Assembly: GCA_963809245.1 (NCBI GenBank)
Contig: CAWEIU010000002.1
Span: forward strand, 380,061-444,060
Direction: 5' to 3'
Origin: Roseiarcus sp963809245
GTDB taxonomy: Bacteria > Pseudomonadota > Alphaproteobacteria > Rhizobiales > Beijerinckiaceae
DNA: 64,000 bases
Numbering within the stretch: position 1 is the first letter of the stretch; each line of letters begins with the position of its first letter. Shown here in pieces: positions 16,441 through 25,770 of the stretch. The notes beneath the pieces were generated by a model, which worked only from the letters and a program-made list of their open reading frames with translations, ran no database searches and had not been told where the DNA came from. The position numbers and the translations under genes were made by a program.

Positions 16441-18666
16441 ATGGTCATGCTCACGGGCTATTCGGATCGCTGGTCCGTCCGACCGGGCGAGGAACTGTGC
16501 TTCCACGTCCACTGCGCCGCCGAGACATACGACGCACAGCTGGTGCGCCTGCGCCATGGCGACGAGAATCCTCATGGTCCCGGCTTTAAGGAGCGGGAAC
16601 TCGACAGCCCGTTGAACGGTCAACATGCCGGCGCCGCGCGCACCATCCGCAAAGGGTCCTATGGTCTGATCGACCTCGGCGACGTGTCCGGGCGTATTGG
16701 CAACATCACGCTGTCGGCCTGGATCTTCCCGACCCTCTTCGAGGCAGGTCCGCAGGGAATTGTCAGCACATGGTCGCCGGGAACCGAAGCAGGCGTCGGC
16801 CTTTTCCTCGCCGCGGACGGCGCCATCGAATTGCGGGTCGGGTCCCAGACCTTGCGCGCCGCCAGACCGGCGAAGCGGCGAGAATGGACCTTTGTGGCCG
16901 GGTCAATCGACAGCGCCTTAGGAATTGCACGCCTCACGCTCTGTCGGAGCGCTGGAGGATCGGACGATGAGTCGGTTGCCTGCGAGATGCCGCTGGATAT
17001 GACCGCCCGGGCGGCGGCGGATCGGACTGTGCTGCTAGCCGCGGGCTGGCTGGAAGATACAACGGACGGACCAAGACCATGCGCTGTGCTGAACGGCAAG
17101 ATCGCACGGCCGGTGCTGCACAATCGTGCGTTGACGACCGCAGAGTGTGCCTCGCTAGCGCGGGGCGGCGAGGCGTCTGGGGTGCTCGCCGCATGGGACT
17201 TCGCCGCAGATAGCTCCAGCACTTTGTTACGCGATCGTGGGCCGCGCGGCCTGCACGGCCGGACGGTCAACCGCCCCGCCCGCGCTATGACCGGCCCAGG
17301 TTGGCCGGGCGACGCTCCTGACGCCGCTCCGCGGCCGTCGACCCATGACGCGATTCATTTCCATGACGACGATGTTGCGGATGTCGGTTGGCCCGTGAGC
17401 CATCGTCTCCGCATTCCGCCCGACATGCCATCGGGTGTCTATGCATTGCGCCTGCGCAACGGGGCCGCCGAGGACCACTTGCCCTTCTTCGTCAGTCCAC
17501 CGCGCGGGCAGACTTCCGCTCCACTTGCCGTGCTGATGCCGACCTTCAGCTATCTCGCGTATGCGAACGACTCGTTGGATACGTCCGACACGCTCCAACT
17601 GTTGCCGCGGCAGGACATGACGCTGCGGCCGGATGTCTATCGGTACATCGCCGAGAATGGCCTGAAAAGTACATACGATAAGCACAGCGATGGCAGCGGG
17701 ATCTGTTACGGCTCCCGCCGCCGCCCGATTCTCGATTTTCGTCCCAAGGCCCGCTGCCGCGCCTTCGACGCCCCGCACCAGTTTCCGGCGGATCTCCATC
17801 TGATCGACTGGCTGACGGAGAAGGGTATTGCGTTCGACGTCATCACGGATGATCTGCTGCACGCTGAAGGAGCGGAATTGCTGAGCCGATACCGCGCCGT
17901 GATGACCGGCTCCCACCCGGAATACTGGTCAGCGCGCATGCTTGACGCGCGGGATGCGTATCTCGTTGGGGGCGGCCGGTTGATGTATCTCGGCGGCAAC
18001 GGATTCTACTGGGTCACCGGCGCCGCCGAAGACGCGCCGGACGTCATCGAAATTCGGCGATACGGCGGTACGCGCACCTGGGAAGGCGAACCCGGTGAGC
18101 AGACCATCAGCGTCACTGGTGAAACCGGAGGCTTGTGGCGACACCGCGGGCGCCCTCCGCAACGCTCTCTTGGGGTCGGATTTGCTGGCCAGGGTTTCGA
18201 TCGCGGCGTCCCCTACCGGCGCTCCGCCGAGAGTTTCCGCCCGGAATGGCAATGGGTGTTCGCGGGCGTCGAGACCGAGATCGTCGGCGCCGGCCCCTCG
18301 CTCGTTCTTGGTCATGGCGCGGCCGGGTTCGAGGTGGACCGCGTGAGCATGGAGCGCGGCACGCCTGAGGACACGGTGGTCCTCGCCTCGTCGCTTCGCT
18401 TCACCGACGCCTACCAACTCGCTACGGAGGAGGTGTTATCGCCCACCCCCTGGACCGGCGGCTCATCGGCCCCGGAGCTACGAGCCGACATGGTCTTTCT
18501 GGCTTACCCGCAAGGGGGCGCTGCGTTTTCGGTGGGCTCGATTATTTGGTGCGGAACGCTATCAGCGTCCGGCTATGACAGCGATACGTCGCGGATCACC
18601 GAAAACGTGTTGCGCGCCTTCCTTCGCCCGCACTTGCCGGTCGCCCACGAGTTGGTCAAGACATGA
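16441..18666 (+). CDS. N,N-dimethylformamidase large (beta) subunit homologue
   Basis: A 741-residue protein. Residues about 70-255 look like a LamG/concanavalin-like domain (SYGLIDLGDVSGRIGNITLSAW-like start, LAAWDFAAD end). Residues about 320-730 match the C-terminal domain of the dimethylformamidase large subunit. That enzyme hydrolyses dimethylformamide to dimethylamine and formate at a mononuclear iron held by two Tyr and one Glu. Candidate ligands here are Tyr371 (FSYLAYAND), Tyr412 (KSTYDKHSDGSG) and Glu494 (GSHPEYWS). Their spacing of 41 and 82 is close to the 41 and 81 I recall for the Paracoccus enzyme. No small-subunit gene is present in the window. No signal peptide is seen, so it is cytoplasmic. 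The family is fairly sure; the true substrate is not. Confidence 0.75.
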   Translation: MVMLTGYSDRWSVRPGEELCFHVHCAAETYDAQLVRLRHGDENPHGPGFKERELDSPLNGQHAGAARTIRKGSYGLIDLGDVSGRIGNITLSAWIFPTLFEAGPQGIVSTWSPGTEAGVGLFLAADGAIELRVGSQTLRAARPAKRREWTFVAGSIDSALGIARLTLCRSAGGSDDESVACEMPLDMTARAAADRTVLLAAGWLEDTTDGPRPCAVLNGKIARPVLHNRALTTAECASLARGGEASGVLAAWDFAADSSSTLLRDRGPRGLHGRTVNRPARAMTGPGWPGDAPDAAPRPSTHDAIHFHDDDVADVGWPVSHRLRIPPDMPSGVYALRLRNGAAEDHLPFFVSPPRGQTSAPLAVLMPTFSYLAYANDSLDTSDTLQLLPRQDMTLRPDVYRYIAENGLKSTYDKHSDGSGICYGSRRRPILDFRPKARCRAFDAPHQFPADLHLIDWLTEKGIAFDVITDDLLHAEGAELLSRYRAVMTGSHPEYWSARMLDARDAYLVGGGRLMYLGGNGFYWVTGAAEDAPDVIEIRRYGGTRTWEGEPGEQTISVTGETGGLWRHRGRPPQRSLGVGFAGQGFDRGVPYRRSAESFRPEWQWVFAGVETEIVGAGPSLVLGHGAAGFEVDRVSMERGTPEDTVVLASSLRFTDAYQLATEEVLSPTPWTGGSSAPELRADMVFLAYPQGGAAFSVGSIIWCGTLSASGYDSDTSRITENVLRAFLRPHLPVAHELVKT

Positions 18667-18896
18667 ACATGCCGTCGTTGATACGAAGCAAGGCGCGGCA
18701 TGCCTGAACAAGAGAGAACCGTAGGCGCCGCGAGAAGCTTCCTGCGGTGACGCGTTCCGCTGTGATCGGGGTGGGGCGTCGATCCCAATGTGATCGCCTG
18801 GGTGCTCACTCAGGCGATCTGAAAAATTGCCTCCCCGCCGTACAAAAATTCACCCCACGCAAAGTCATTTCGCCGCGTGAAGGCCATTTTCCTGCC
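18667..18896. other. Intergenic region before binding-protein gene 2
   Basis: There is no gene. An imperfect inverted repeat (CATGCCG near 18,668 and CGGCATG near 18,695) may be a hairpin but has no T-run. From about 18,815 the sequence resembles the upstream regions of copies 1 and 3, including TACAAAAATTC. Confidence 0.45.
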
Positions 18897-18924
18897 TTGA
18901 CATTCGCGCCTTAGCCGATAATTT
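18897..18924 (+). promoter_or_regulatory. Sigma-70-type promoter of binding-protein gene 2
   Basis: TTGACA (18897-18902), a 16-base spacer and TAATTT (18919-18924), with the same spacing as at copies 1 and 3. The sequence from the -10 to the ATG is almost identical in all three. AAAGGAGG lies 8 bases before the ATG. Confidence 0.7.
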
Positions 18925-18991
18925 GTTTGCAACGAAAATAATTGCCCAGTTTTCACGGGTGGACGCAAATGCGCCCAAAGGAGGACGTCGG

Positions 18992-20038
18992 ATGAGGAAA
19001 GCGGCTTTCCACGTTGCGTTGGCGATGAGTGTGTCGGCTCTTGTCGGCGCGGGGTTTAGCGTCCCGGCCTCGGCGGCGGGCAAGCGGATCGGCATCGCGG
19101 CTCGAGAAATCACCAATGATTCCGTTCGCGGCATCATCGCTGGCGCCAGGAAGGTGATCGAAGCCGACGGCGATACGGTCGTCGTTGCGGACGGCCAGGG
19201 CGATCCGCGCAAGCACAACGAAAATATCGAGAACCTGATCAACTCCCATGTCGACGGATTGATCATTGGGTTGGGCGACGCCCAACAGCTTGCCCCGGAA
19301 GTCGCCAAGGCCAAGGCGGCCGGCATACCGGTCGTCACCGCCGCAGTCGGCTCGAAAACCGAAGGCGCGCTGACGGACGTTGGCGGCGATCAAGATCTGA
19401 TGGCGGTGTTGATGAGCCGCGCGCTGTTGTCGAGCATCGACTACAAGGGCGACGTCTATGTCGTATGGGTGCCGGGCGCGCCGCTGCTCGAGACCAGAAA
19501 GCGCATCCTCGAGGCGATGGTCAAGGATTACCCGAAGGTCAAATTGCATGAGGTGCCGACTGAGCACAGCGCGGCCAAGGTGCAGGCTCAGATGGAGGAT
19601 ATTCTGACTGCAAACCCGGAGCCGGGCAGCATCGCGGCGGTTTGGGGCGCTTATGACCTGCTGACCTCCGGCGCGGTGCAGGCGATCCGCCAGGCTGGCC
19701 GGAACGAGATCAAAGTCGCTTCGATCGACGGGGACCGTATCGGGTTCCAGATGCTGCTGGCGGACGGCAGTCCGTTTGTCGCGACGGTGGCCCAGGATGT
19801 GCCGCGGATCGGCGAACTCGCAGGCCAGACGATACTTGAGGCGTTGGCCGGCAAGAAGGACTTCCCGAGCGCGATGTTCACAGACGCCTATGTGGCCGTG
19901 CGTTCCAATGGAATTGCCGCCACCGAGATGGCTTGGGGCAAAAACGTCTGGAAGGACATTGACATGGATCCCAAAGAGATCGCCAAGCGCTATCCCCAGA
20001 CGGAACCAATCCTCGTCGTCCATCCCACGCTGCCTTAG
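18992..20038 (+). CDS. Sugar-type ABC transporter periplasmic binding protein, copy 2
   Basis: A 348-residue paralogue of copies 1 and 3 with the same signal peptide layout and start context. It is directly upstream of the ATPase-permease gene, so it is the most likely cognate receptor. Changes relative to the others include SVRG for YDRG/YNRG near the N-terminus and TEMAWGKN for AEKRWGNN near the C-terminus. Both regions border the ligand cleft or hinge in this fold. A strong hairpin follows 12 bp after the stop, expected to raise expression of the binding protein over the membrane components. Confidence 0.9.
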   Translation: MRKAAFHVALAMSVSALVGAGFSVPASAAGKRIGIAAREITNDSVRGIIAGARKVIEADGDTVVVADGQGDPRKHNENIENLINSHVDGLIIGLGDAQQLAPEVAKAKAAGIPVVTAAVGSKTEGALTDVGGDQDLMAVLMSRALLSSIDYKGDVYVVWVPGAPLLETRKRILEAMVKDYPKVKLHEVPTEHSAAKVQAQMEDILTANPEPGSIAAVWGAYDLLTSGAVQAIRQAGRNEIKVASIDGDRIGFQMLLADGSPFVATVAQDVPRIGELAGQTILEALAGKKDFPSAMFTDAYVAVRSNGIAATEMAWGKNVWKDIDMDPKEIAKRYPQTEPILVVHPTLP

Positions 20039-20050
20039 CCAGCGTATGGC

Positions 20051-20085
20051 GCCGCTCGGTCGGTATCCGATCGGGCGGCTCTTTC
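20051..20085 (+). terminator. Hairpin terminator or attenuator between binding protein 2 and the ABC genes
   Basis: GCCGCTCGGTCGG (20051-20063) pairs with CCGATCGGGCGGC (20067-20079) over 13 positions, two of them G-U, around a TAT loop, followed by TCTTTC. It lies between the binding-protein stop and the ATPase-permease start (20188). Partial read-through would give the usual excess of binding protein over membrane components. Confidence 0.7.
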
Positions 20086-20187
20086 GTGTCAGCCTTCGCG
20101 ATCGACACGAGACCCCGAGTTTGTGTTCAATAGGCGCGCACGGCGGCATCCGGCAACAGTCTCTCTGACGATGGAGGAAGGCGCCAC

Positions 20188-22773
20188 ATGGCGGCAGAGC
20201 AAGCCGAACATAGCCTCGACCGAGTGACGCCTCAGTCCGTGCCGATCGCTCTCGAATGCCGGGGCGTCAGAAAGGTGTTTCCTGGCGTCGTGGCGCTCGA
20301 TCAAATCGACGTCTCGATCAGAACGGGCGAGATTCACGCTTTCGTGGGACAGAACGGCGCCGGCAAGTCGACGCTCGTGAAAGTGCTCACAGGGGTCTAT
20401 GCCGCAACGTCAGGGGAGATTTTGATCGATGGCCGACCGGCGCAGATCAATAGTCCCGCGGATGCTGAAGCCGCCGGCATAGTTATCGTCCATCAGGATC
20501 AGCCACTCATCGGGCAATTCGACATCACGCGCAACGTATTCCTGGGTCGCGAAATCGTCCGCAACGGGTTGCTCGATTTTGGGCGTATGCGCGCTGCGAC
20601 CGAGCGCCTGCTGCAACGCGTCGGCGCGACATTTCCCTCAACGACTCTCGCCCGCGATCTGAGCGTGGCGCAACGTGAACTCGTCGCCATTGCGGCGGCT
20701 CTACTGCGCGAGCCGCGCGTCCTGATCCTCGATGAACCGACCGCCTCGCTCAGCAACGCGGAGGCCGAGATGATCTTCTCGATCGTGCGAGGGCTGCGCC
20801 AGGCGGGCGTCACCGTCATCTACATCTCGCATTATCTGGACGAGGTCTTCGATCTTGTTGATCGCATTACCGTCCTGAGAGACGGTAAGTTGGTCTCAAC
20901 TGCTGACGTCGGGGAGACGTCGCGCCAAGCGGTCATCGACCAGATGATTGGCCGCTCGTTGAGCCAACTCTACCCGAAGGAGAGACTGAGCCTCGGCGAG
21001 CCTTTGCTTGTCGTTGACGGCTTGTCGCAAGGGCAGGCGGTTCGCAACGTTTCGATGTCGGTGCGGGCAGGGGAGATTTTCGGGATTGCCGGCGTCATGG
21101 GGGCCGGACGCACCGAACTCGCGATGACGCTCGTGGGAGCGCTGAAGCGATCCAGCGGGACGGTTACCGTGGCCGGGCGAACATCGGCTCCTGGTTCGCC
21201 CCAAGCCGCAAAGGCGCAGGGCTTCGCGCTTATTCCGGAGGACCGCCGTCACGAGGGTCTCGTCATCGACTTGACGGTGCGAGAAAATCTGTCGCTTCCC
21301 GGCATCTCTCGTTTCGCTCGATGGGGATTGCTCAACCTGCAGCGCGAGCGGGCGGCCGCCGTTGAGCTGGTTGAGCGGCTGAAGATCACCCCTCCCAACA
21401 TTCGACAGATCACGCGTAACCTTTCCGGCGGCAATCAGCAGAAGATCGTGATTGGGCGCTGGTTGCATGGCGGCAGCCGAGTGTTCATCTTCGACGAACC
21501 GACGACTGGCGTCGACGTCGGCTCCAAAGTGGAGATCTACAAGCAGATGACCGAGGCGGCGCGGAGGGGTGCAGCCGTCCTGTTTATTTCGTCGGATTTC
21601 GACGAACTTGTCGGCATGTGCGATCGGATTGCGGTCATGCGCAAGGGCGCGATCGTCGCAACCGGCGCCGCCGAAGCTTTCGACGTCCACCGCCTGGTGG
21701 ATCTTGCAACCGGGGGCTCGGAAGCGGTCGAAGCTGCAGCTCCTTTGGATCGGGCCCAGAGCGCTCAAACCGATAGCGGGCTGAACGCCGCGACATCGAA
21801 ATATGCGTCGATGGTGTCTGGCTTCGGTTCGCACCTCGCCAGATGGGGCACCATGGCAGGCATGATCCTGGCGTTCGGGATCATTGGGCTCCTGTCGGCC
21901 AACTTCCTCACACCCGCAAACCTGCTCGACGTCCTCAAGCAGGGCAGCTTGCTTGCCTTCGTAGCCGTCGGTCTCACCGCGGTCCTGGTCGCGGGCGGGT
22001 TCGATATGTCAGCGGGTGCGGTCAACCAACTCGCATCCAACCTCGCGGCGGGAATGATCTCAAGTGGGCTCGGAATAGCGGCTGCATTTGTCGTCGGAGT
22101 GGGCGCGGGCGTTGCGACTGGCCTCGTCAACGCCACTCTTGTTCTCGGACTTCGCTTACCTCCATTCGTAGCGACGCTCGGCAGCATGTTCGTGGCCATG
22201 GGACTGGCGCTGCTCTACAACCACGGCCAAGCGTTGACGCTCTATGACCAGCCCAAATTCTTCTTCATAGGTCAAGGCTATCTCGGGCCGATTCCGTTTA
22301 TTGCGATCTTGCTGGCGGCTCTGGTTCTCGCTCTCCACGTCCTGTTCAAACATACGAGGGCGGGTCTGCGGATGTACGCGGTCGGCGAAAATTTCCAGGC
22401 GGCGGCGCTTCGCGGCGTCAATCGGCGCCACGCGATCATCACCTCGTTCCTCGTCGGGGGCGCCGTGCTCGGAATCTCCGGCGTTGTGCTCGCCTCCTAC
22501 AGCTACGGCGCATCGGCTTTGGCGACGGGATTGGACTTTCTGATCAGCGCGCTCGCCGCCACCTTCCTCGGTACGAGCCTATCGCGCACGGGCGAACTCG
22601 ACGTGCTCGGCACGACGGTTGCGGCGCTTTTTCTGGCCTCGTTGTCCAACGGCCTCATTCTGCTCGGCGTATCGAACTTAGCTTTGCCCGGGATCCAGGG
22701 TGGCGTGCTGATTGCCTCGATCCTGCTCGGCGTGATCGGCAAACGCGGCATTGGCCAAGTCACTATCTTTTGA
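20188..22773 (+). CDS. CUT2-class ABC transporter: ATPase fused to permease
   Basis: An 861-residue fusion. Residues about 20-510 are a double ABC ATPase of the RbsA/MglA type. The first half has Walker A GQNGAGKST, signature LSVAQRE and Walker B VLILDEPTAS. The second half has the degenerate Walker A GVMGAGRTE, signature LSGGNQQK and Walker B VFIFDEPTTGVDVG. From about residue 538 to the end is an RbsC-like permease (BPD_transp_2) with multiple membrane segments, starting MAGMILAFGIIGLLSANFL. The two are normally separate proteins. No frameshift joins them here: the frame is continuous and the linker is about 30 residues. GGAGG precedes the ATG. A second permease follows after 7 bp. Confidence 0.9.
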   Translation: MAAEQAEHSLDRVTPQSVPIALECRGVRKVFPGVVALDQIDVSIRTGEIHAFVGQNGAGKSTLVKVLTGVYAATSGEILIDGRPAQINSPADAEAAGIVIVHQDQPLIGQFDITRNVFLGREIVRNGLLDFGRMRAATERLLQRVGATFPSTTLARDLSVAQRELVAIAAALLREPRVLILDEPTASLSNAEAEMIFSIVRGLRQAGVTVIYISHYLDEVFDLVDRITVLRDGKLVSTADVGETSRQAVIDQMIGRSLSQLYPKERLSLGEPLLVVDGLSQGQAVRNVSMSVRAGEIFGIAGVMGAGRTELAMTLVGALKRSSGTVTVAGRTSAPGSPQAAKAQGFALIPEDRRHEGLVIDLTVRENLSLPGISRFARWGLLNLQRERAAAVELVERLKITPPNIRQITRNLSGGNQQKIVIGRWLHGGSRVFIFDEPTTGVDVGSKVEIYKQMTEAARRGAAVLFISSDFDELVGMCDRIAVMRKGAIVATGAAEAFDVHRLVDLATGGSEAVEAAAPLDRAQSAQTDSGLNAATSKYASMVSGFGSHLARWGTMAGMILAFGIIGLLSANFLTPANLLDVLKQGSLLAFVAVGLTAVLVAGGFDMSAGAVNQLASNLAAGMISSGLGIAAAFVVGVGAGVATGLVNATLVLGLRLPPFVATLGSMFVAMGLALLYNHGQALTLYDQPKFFFIGQGYLGPIPFIAILLAALVLALHVLFKHTRAGLRMYAVGENFQAAALRGVNRRHAIITSFLVGGAVLGISGVVLASYSYGASALATGLDFLISALAATFLGTSLSRTGELDVLGTTVAALFLASLSNGLILLGVSNLALPGIQGGVLIASILLGVIGKRGIGQVTIF

Positions 22774-22780
22774 GGGCGCC

Positions 22781-23771
22781 ATGAACGTGAGACTGTCGGT
22801 GTTGCCTGATCGACCTTCGCTCGTCCTGGGCGAGTTCGTGAGGTCCTACGGCGCGTTGTTCGGCATGGCGATCGTGCTGACGCTGGTCGCTATGATCAAG
22901 CCGTCTTTCCTGTCGCTCGCCAACATCGAGAATGTGCTGCGTCAAAGCACAATACTGGCTATGATAGCTTTCGGCCTCACCGTGGTTCTTATACTGCGGG
23001 GAGTTCGACCTCAGCATCGCTCAGATTGCCGATGTGGCGGCGCTCGCCGCGGCGGCCCTGGTCGTCCATGGCCAACCCGTCTGGATAGCGTTTGTGGCTC
23101 CGGTCGCACTCGGAGCGCTTCTGGGCGCCTTCAACGGCCTGATGATGGCTTATCTCGGCGTCCCGGCCATCATCGGCACCCTCGGAACCATGTTTATCAT
23201 TCGCAGCGGCGAGCTGATCTACTCGCATGGATCCGAGCCGCAAATTTTATTCACTCTTCCCAGGGCGGTGACGGCGAATTTCCTGTTTCTCGGACAGAAG
23301 GCGATCGGCCCGGTCCCGGCTTTGATTGTGCTCACAATTTTCATGTTTCTGTTCGTCTACGGACTTGTCACCCTGACGCCGTTCGGACGCTATGCCAGAG
23401 CGGTCGGGAGCAATGTGCGAGCGTCGTTCCTAGCCGGAATCGACATGCGTCGCGTGTTCGCCAGCGGGTTCGTGGTCAGCGGGATTTTTGCCGCTGTGGC
23501 GGGCGTCGCCATGGCCTCGCGCACGGGGATAGCGGTGCCGCGCGGCGCGGAACCGTATCTGCTCGACGCCTTCGCCGCCTGCTATCTCGGGACGCTCGCC
23601 ACGCGCACGGGCGAGATGACAATTCCTGGCACCCTGATTGGCGCGCTATTCATCGCCTTCCTTGGCAACGGGCTGACCATTCTCGGGTTTGGCGCGCCCT
23701 ATCGCTTCGCGCTGAACGGGGGCTTTATTTTGCTGGCCATGGCTGTCGGCGCATTGCGCCGTCCAGCCTGA
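22781..23771 (+). pseudogene. Second CUT2 ABC permease, interrupted by a single-base frameshift
   Basis: An RbsC-like inner-membrane permease of about 330 residues. The frame from the ATG at 22781 runs through FGLTVVLIL and then leaves coding sense. Coding resumes one base further on with GEFDLSIAQIADVAALAA and continues to the stop at 23771. The break falls in a GGGG run (22998-23001); removing one G restores a continuous protein with the conserved xFDLSIA segment after membrane helix 2. The two permeases are different sequences and would form a heterodimer. Either the gene is inactive or the extra G is a sequencing error; everything else about it looks intact. Confidence 0.85.
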
Positions 23772-23792
23772 ACCTTGATCGGGAGAACTGTC

Positions 23793-24521
23793 GTGTCACG
23801 CATCATTGACGCTCACAACCACATCGGGGTCCGGCCCGGAGCTTCGCAGACGGGCGCACAGCTCGTCGCCAAGATGGACCAGGCTGGGGTCGACAAGGCG
23901 GTGATCTTTCCGTTCACCGAAGGCAATTTCACCAATGACGCCGTCAAAGTCGCGTATGACGCGTTTCCAAGTCGTCTGATTCCTTATTGCGCTGTAAATC
24001 CCTGGCAGCCGGAGGCGGCGGCCGAGGTGAGACGCTGCGGACGAGAATGGGGCTTCAAGGGGCTGAAGCTCCATCCGACGCTGAATGGCTATCACCTCTC
24101 AGATCCGCATCTCGTCAATCCCCTGTTCGAGGAGGCCGAAAGCCTCGATATTCCGGTCATCGTGCATGGCGCCAGCGATCTTTATAACGCGCCGCCAGAA
24201 TTCGCCGAGATGGCTCGCCGCTTCCCCAGGGTAAAGCTCCTAATGGCCCACATGGGCTTCTTCTGGTCGGTAGGCCAAGCGATCGCTTACGCCAAGGAGT
24301 TGCCAAATCTCTACCTTGAGACGTCTCGGGCCCCGATCTTCGAGATCGCCGAGGCGGTGCGCGAACTCGGCCCGGGCAAGGTGATCTGGGGCACAGATTC
24401 GCCTTTTGTCGACTATGAGTGGGAATTCAAAAAGATGGAGCGCTGCTCGCCAGATCGCGCAGTATATGATCTCGTGGTCGGGGGTACTATGGCCGAACTA
24501 CTTCACATAGGGGCGGGCTGA
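23793..24521 (+). CDS. Amidohydrolase family protein (COG2159 type)
   Basis: A 242-residue TIM-barrel metal-dependent hydrolase. The N-terminal metal motif is DAHNHIG, with further candidate ligands in LKLHPT, VIVHG and LLMAHMGF and the late Asp in IWGTDSPFVDYEW. The GTG at 23793 has GGGAGA 6-7 bases upstream; a TTG at 23775 is possible but lacks a ribosome-binding site. This family includes decarboxylases and C-C or C-N hydrolases on small carboxylated or lactone substrates. Its place between the transporter and regulator suggests it acts on the imported compound or its breakdown product. It overlaps the next gene by one base. Confidence 0.8.
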   Translation: MSRIIDAHNHIGVRPGASQTGAQLVAKMDQAGVDKAVIFPFTEGNFTNDAVKVAYDAFPSRLIPYCAVNPWQPEAAAEVRRCGREWGFKGLKLHPTLNGYHLSDPHLVNPLFEEAESLDIPVIVHGASDLYNAPPEFAEMARRFPRVKLLMAHMGFFWSVGQAIAYAKELPNLYLETSRAPIFEIAEAVRELGPGKVIWGTDSPFVDYEWEFKKMERCSPDRAVYDLVVGGTMAELLHIGAG

Positions 24522-25492
24522 TGGGCGCTGACGCATTCGACCGCCCCGAGCCTCCCAATGACCGTAAGCTGGAACTCGCCGCCCGCGCCGCGTGGTTGTA
24601 CCATGCAAAGGGGCGGCGGCAGGACGAGATCGCGACGAAGCTTAACCTGTCGCGACAGGTGGTTCAGCGCCTCATCGCCATTGGCACCCACGAAAAGCTG
24701 ATTCGATGCCAGTTGATCCACCCTTTGTCGGGGTGCATCGAGCTGGCGGAGCGCCTGAGTGAGCGATTTGACCTCGTCTTCTGCGACGTCGCGCCCGGCG
24801 AGCCAGGTGTCGACGAAGATATCGCTACCGTCGCCACCGCGGCGGCGTTCTACCTTGAGAATCTGCTGTCGCAAAAGGCGCCGCTGACGATCGGCATCGG
24901 AAACGGTCAAGCCCTGCGAGAGACGACCTTGCGCATTTCACCGATGTCGCGCCCGCAACACAAGTGCGTCTCTTTGATGGGCAATTTGACGAGGAGTTGG
25001 CGCGCCAGCCACTATGACGTCGTCATGCGTCTCGCCGAGCGCGTCGGCGCACAGTGCTATCCGCTTCCCCTGCCGGTCGTCACCAGCACGGTCGCCGAAC
25101 GGGACGTCCTGCAGGCGCAACCTGCCTATACCGCGTTTCTATCGCTGATCGATGAAGCCAGCGTCTTAATGATGGGCATCGGATTCATGGGTTGGCAGGC
25201 TCCCATGCACGTCGACGGCTTCATCACCGATGTGGAGTTGGCTCAGGCTATGGAAGCGGGAGCTATCGGCGAATTGCTCGGCCGTGGGGTGGACGGCTCG
25301 GGCAAGCTCCTTAGCGGAGGATACCAAGATCGACTGACCTCATTCGAGCTGAAGGCTCCCGCACGGCGCCCAACAGTGATCGTTCAGTCCGGATCAATTC
25401 GTGTCCCCGCGATAAAAGCGGCGCTCGACAGTCGTCTGGCCAACGCCTTGATCACCGACGAGAACACCGCGCGCGGCCTTCTCGATTCGTAA
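24521..25492 (+). CDS. SorC/DeoR-type sugar-binding transcriptional regulator
   Basis: A 323-residue protein. Residues about 18-60 form an N-terminal helix-turn-helix (KGRRQDEIATKLNLSRQVVQ). Residues about 65-320 match the SorC-type effector-binding domain (IGIGNGQALRETT, VLMMGIGFMG, GAIGELLGRGVDG). Members sense phosphorylated sugars or other small effectors and control a neighbouring uptake operon. TGATG overlap with the amidohydrolase indicates coupled translation. It probably regulates the three conserved promoters upstream of the binding-protein genes, but no operator was proven. Confidence 0.85.
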   Translation: MGADAFDRPEPPNDRKLELAARAAWLYHAKGRRQDEIATKLNLSRQVVQRLIAIGTHEKLIRCQLIHPLSGCIELAERLSERFDLVFCDVAPGEPGVDEDIATVATAAAFYLENLLSQKAPLTIGIGNGQALRETTLRISPMSRPQHKCVSLMGNLTRSWRASHYDVVMRLAERVGAQCYPLPLPVVTSTVAERDVLQAQPAYTAFLSLIDEASVLMMGIGFMGWQAPMHVDGFITDVELAQAMEAGAIGELLGRGVDGSGKLLSGGYQDRLTSFELKAPARRPTVIVQSGSIRVPAIKAALDSRLANALITDENTARGLLDS

Positions 25493-25675
25493 GCAGCAGC
25501 CGCTCGGTTCCGCGCGATCAGACCCTATATCCGTCCGTACATCGGCGCTCGCACGTCAGCTTCTTCGTCCAGACCATTCGGAGGGCGATTTTTGCCGCCC
25601 GAAAACATTGCCTTTCAACTACACAAAAATTCGGCGTCGCGCACAATTAGTACGCGTCTAACGACCATTCCCGCA

Positions 25676-25703
25676 TTGACATTCCATCCCTGGCCGATAA
25701 TTT
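25676..25703 (+). promoter_or_regulatory. Sigma-70-type promoter of binding-protein gene 3
   Basis: TTGACA (25676-25681), a 16-base spacer and TAATTT (25698-25703). The block TACACAAAAATTCGGCGTCG (from 25,620) is the counterpart of that upstream of copy 1. Similarity to the copy 1 upstream region extends back to about 25,540. Confidence 0.7.
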
Positions 25704-25770
25704 GTTTATAAACTAAATAATTGCCCAGTTTTCACGGGTGGACGCAAATGCGCCCAAGGGAGGACGTCGG

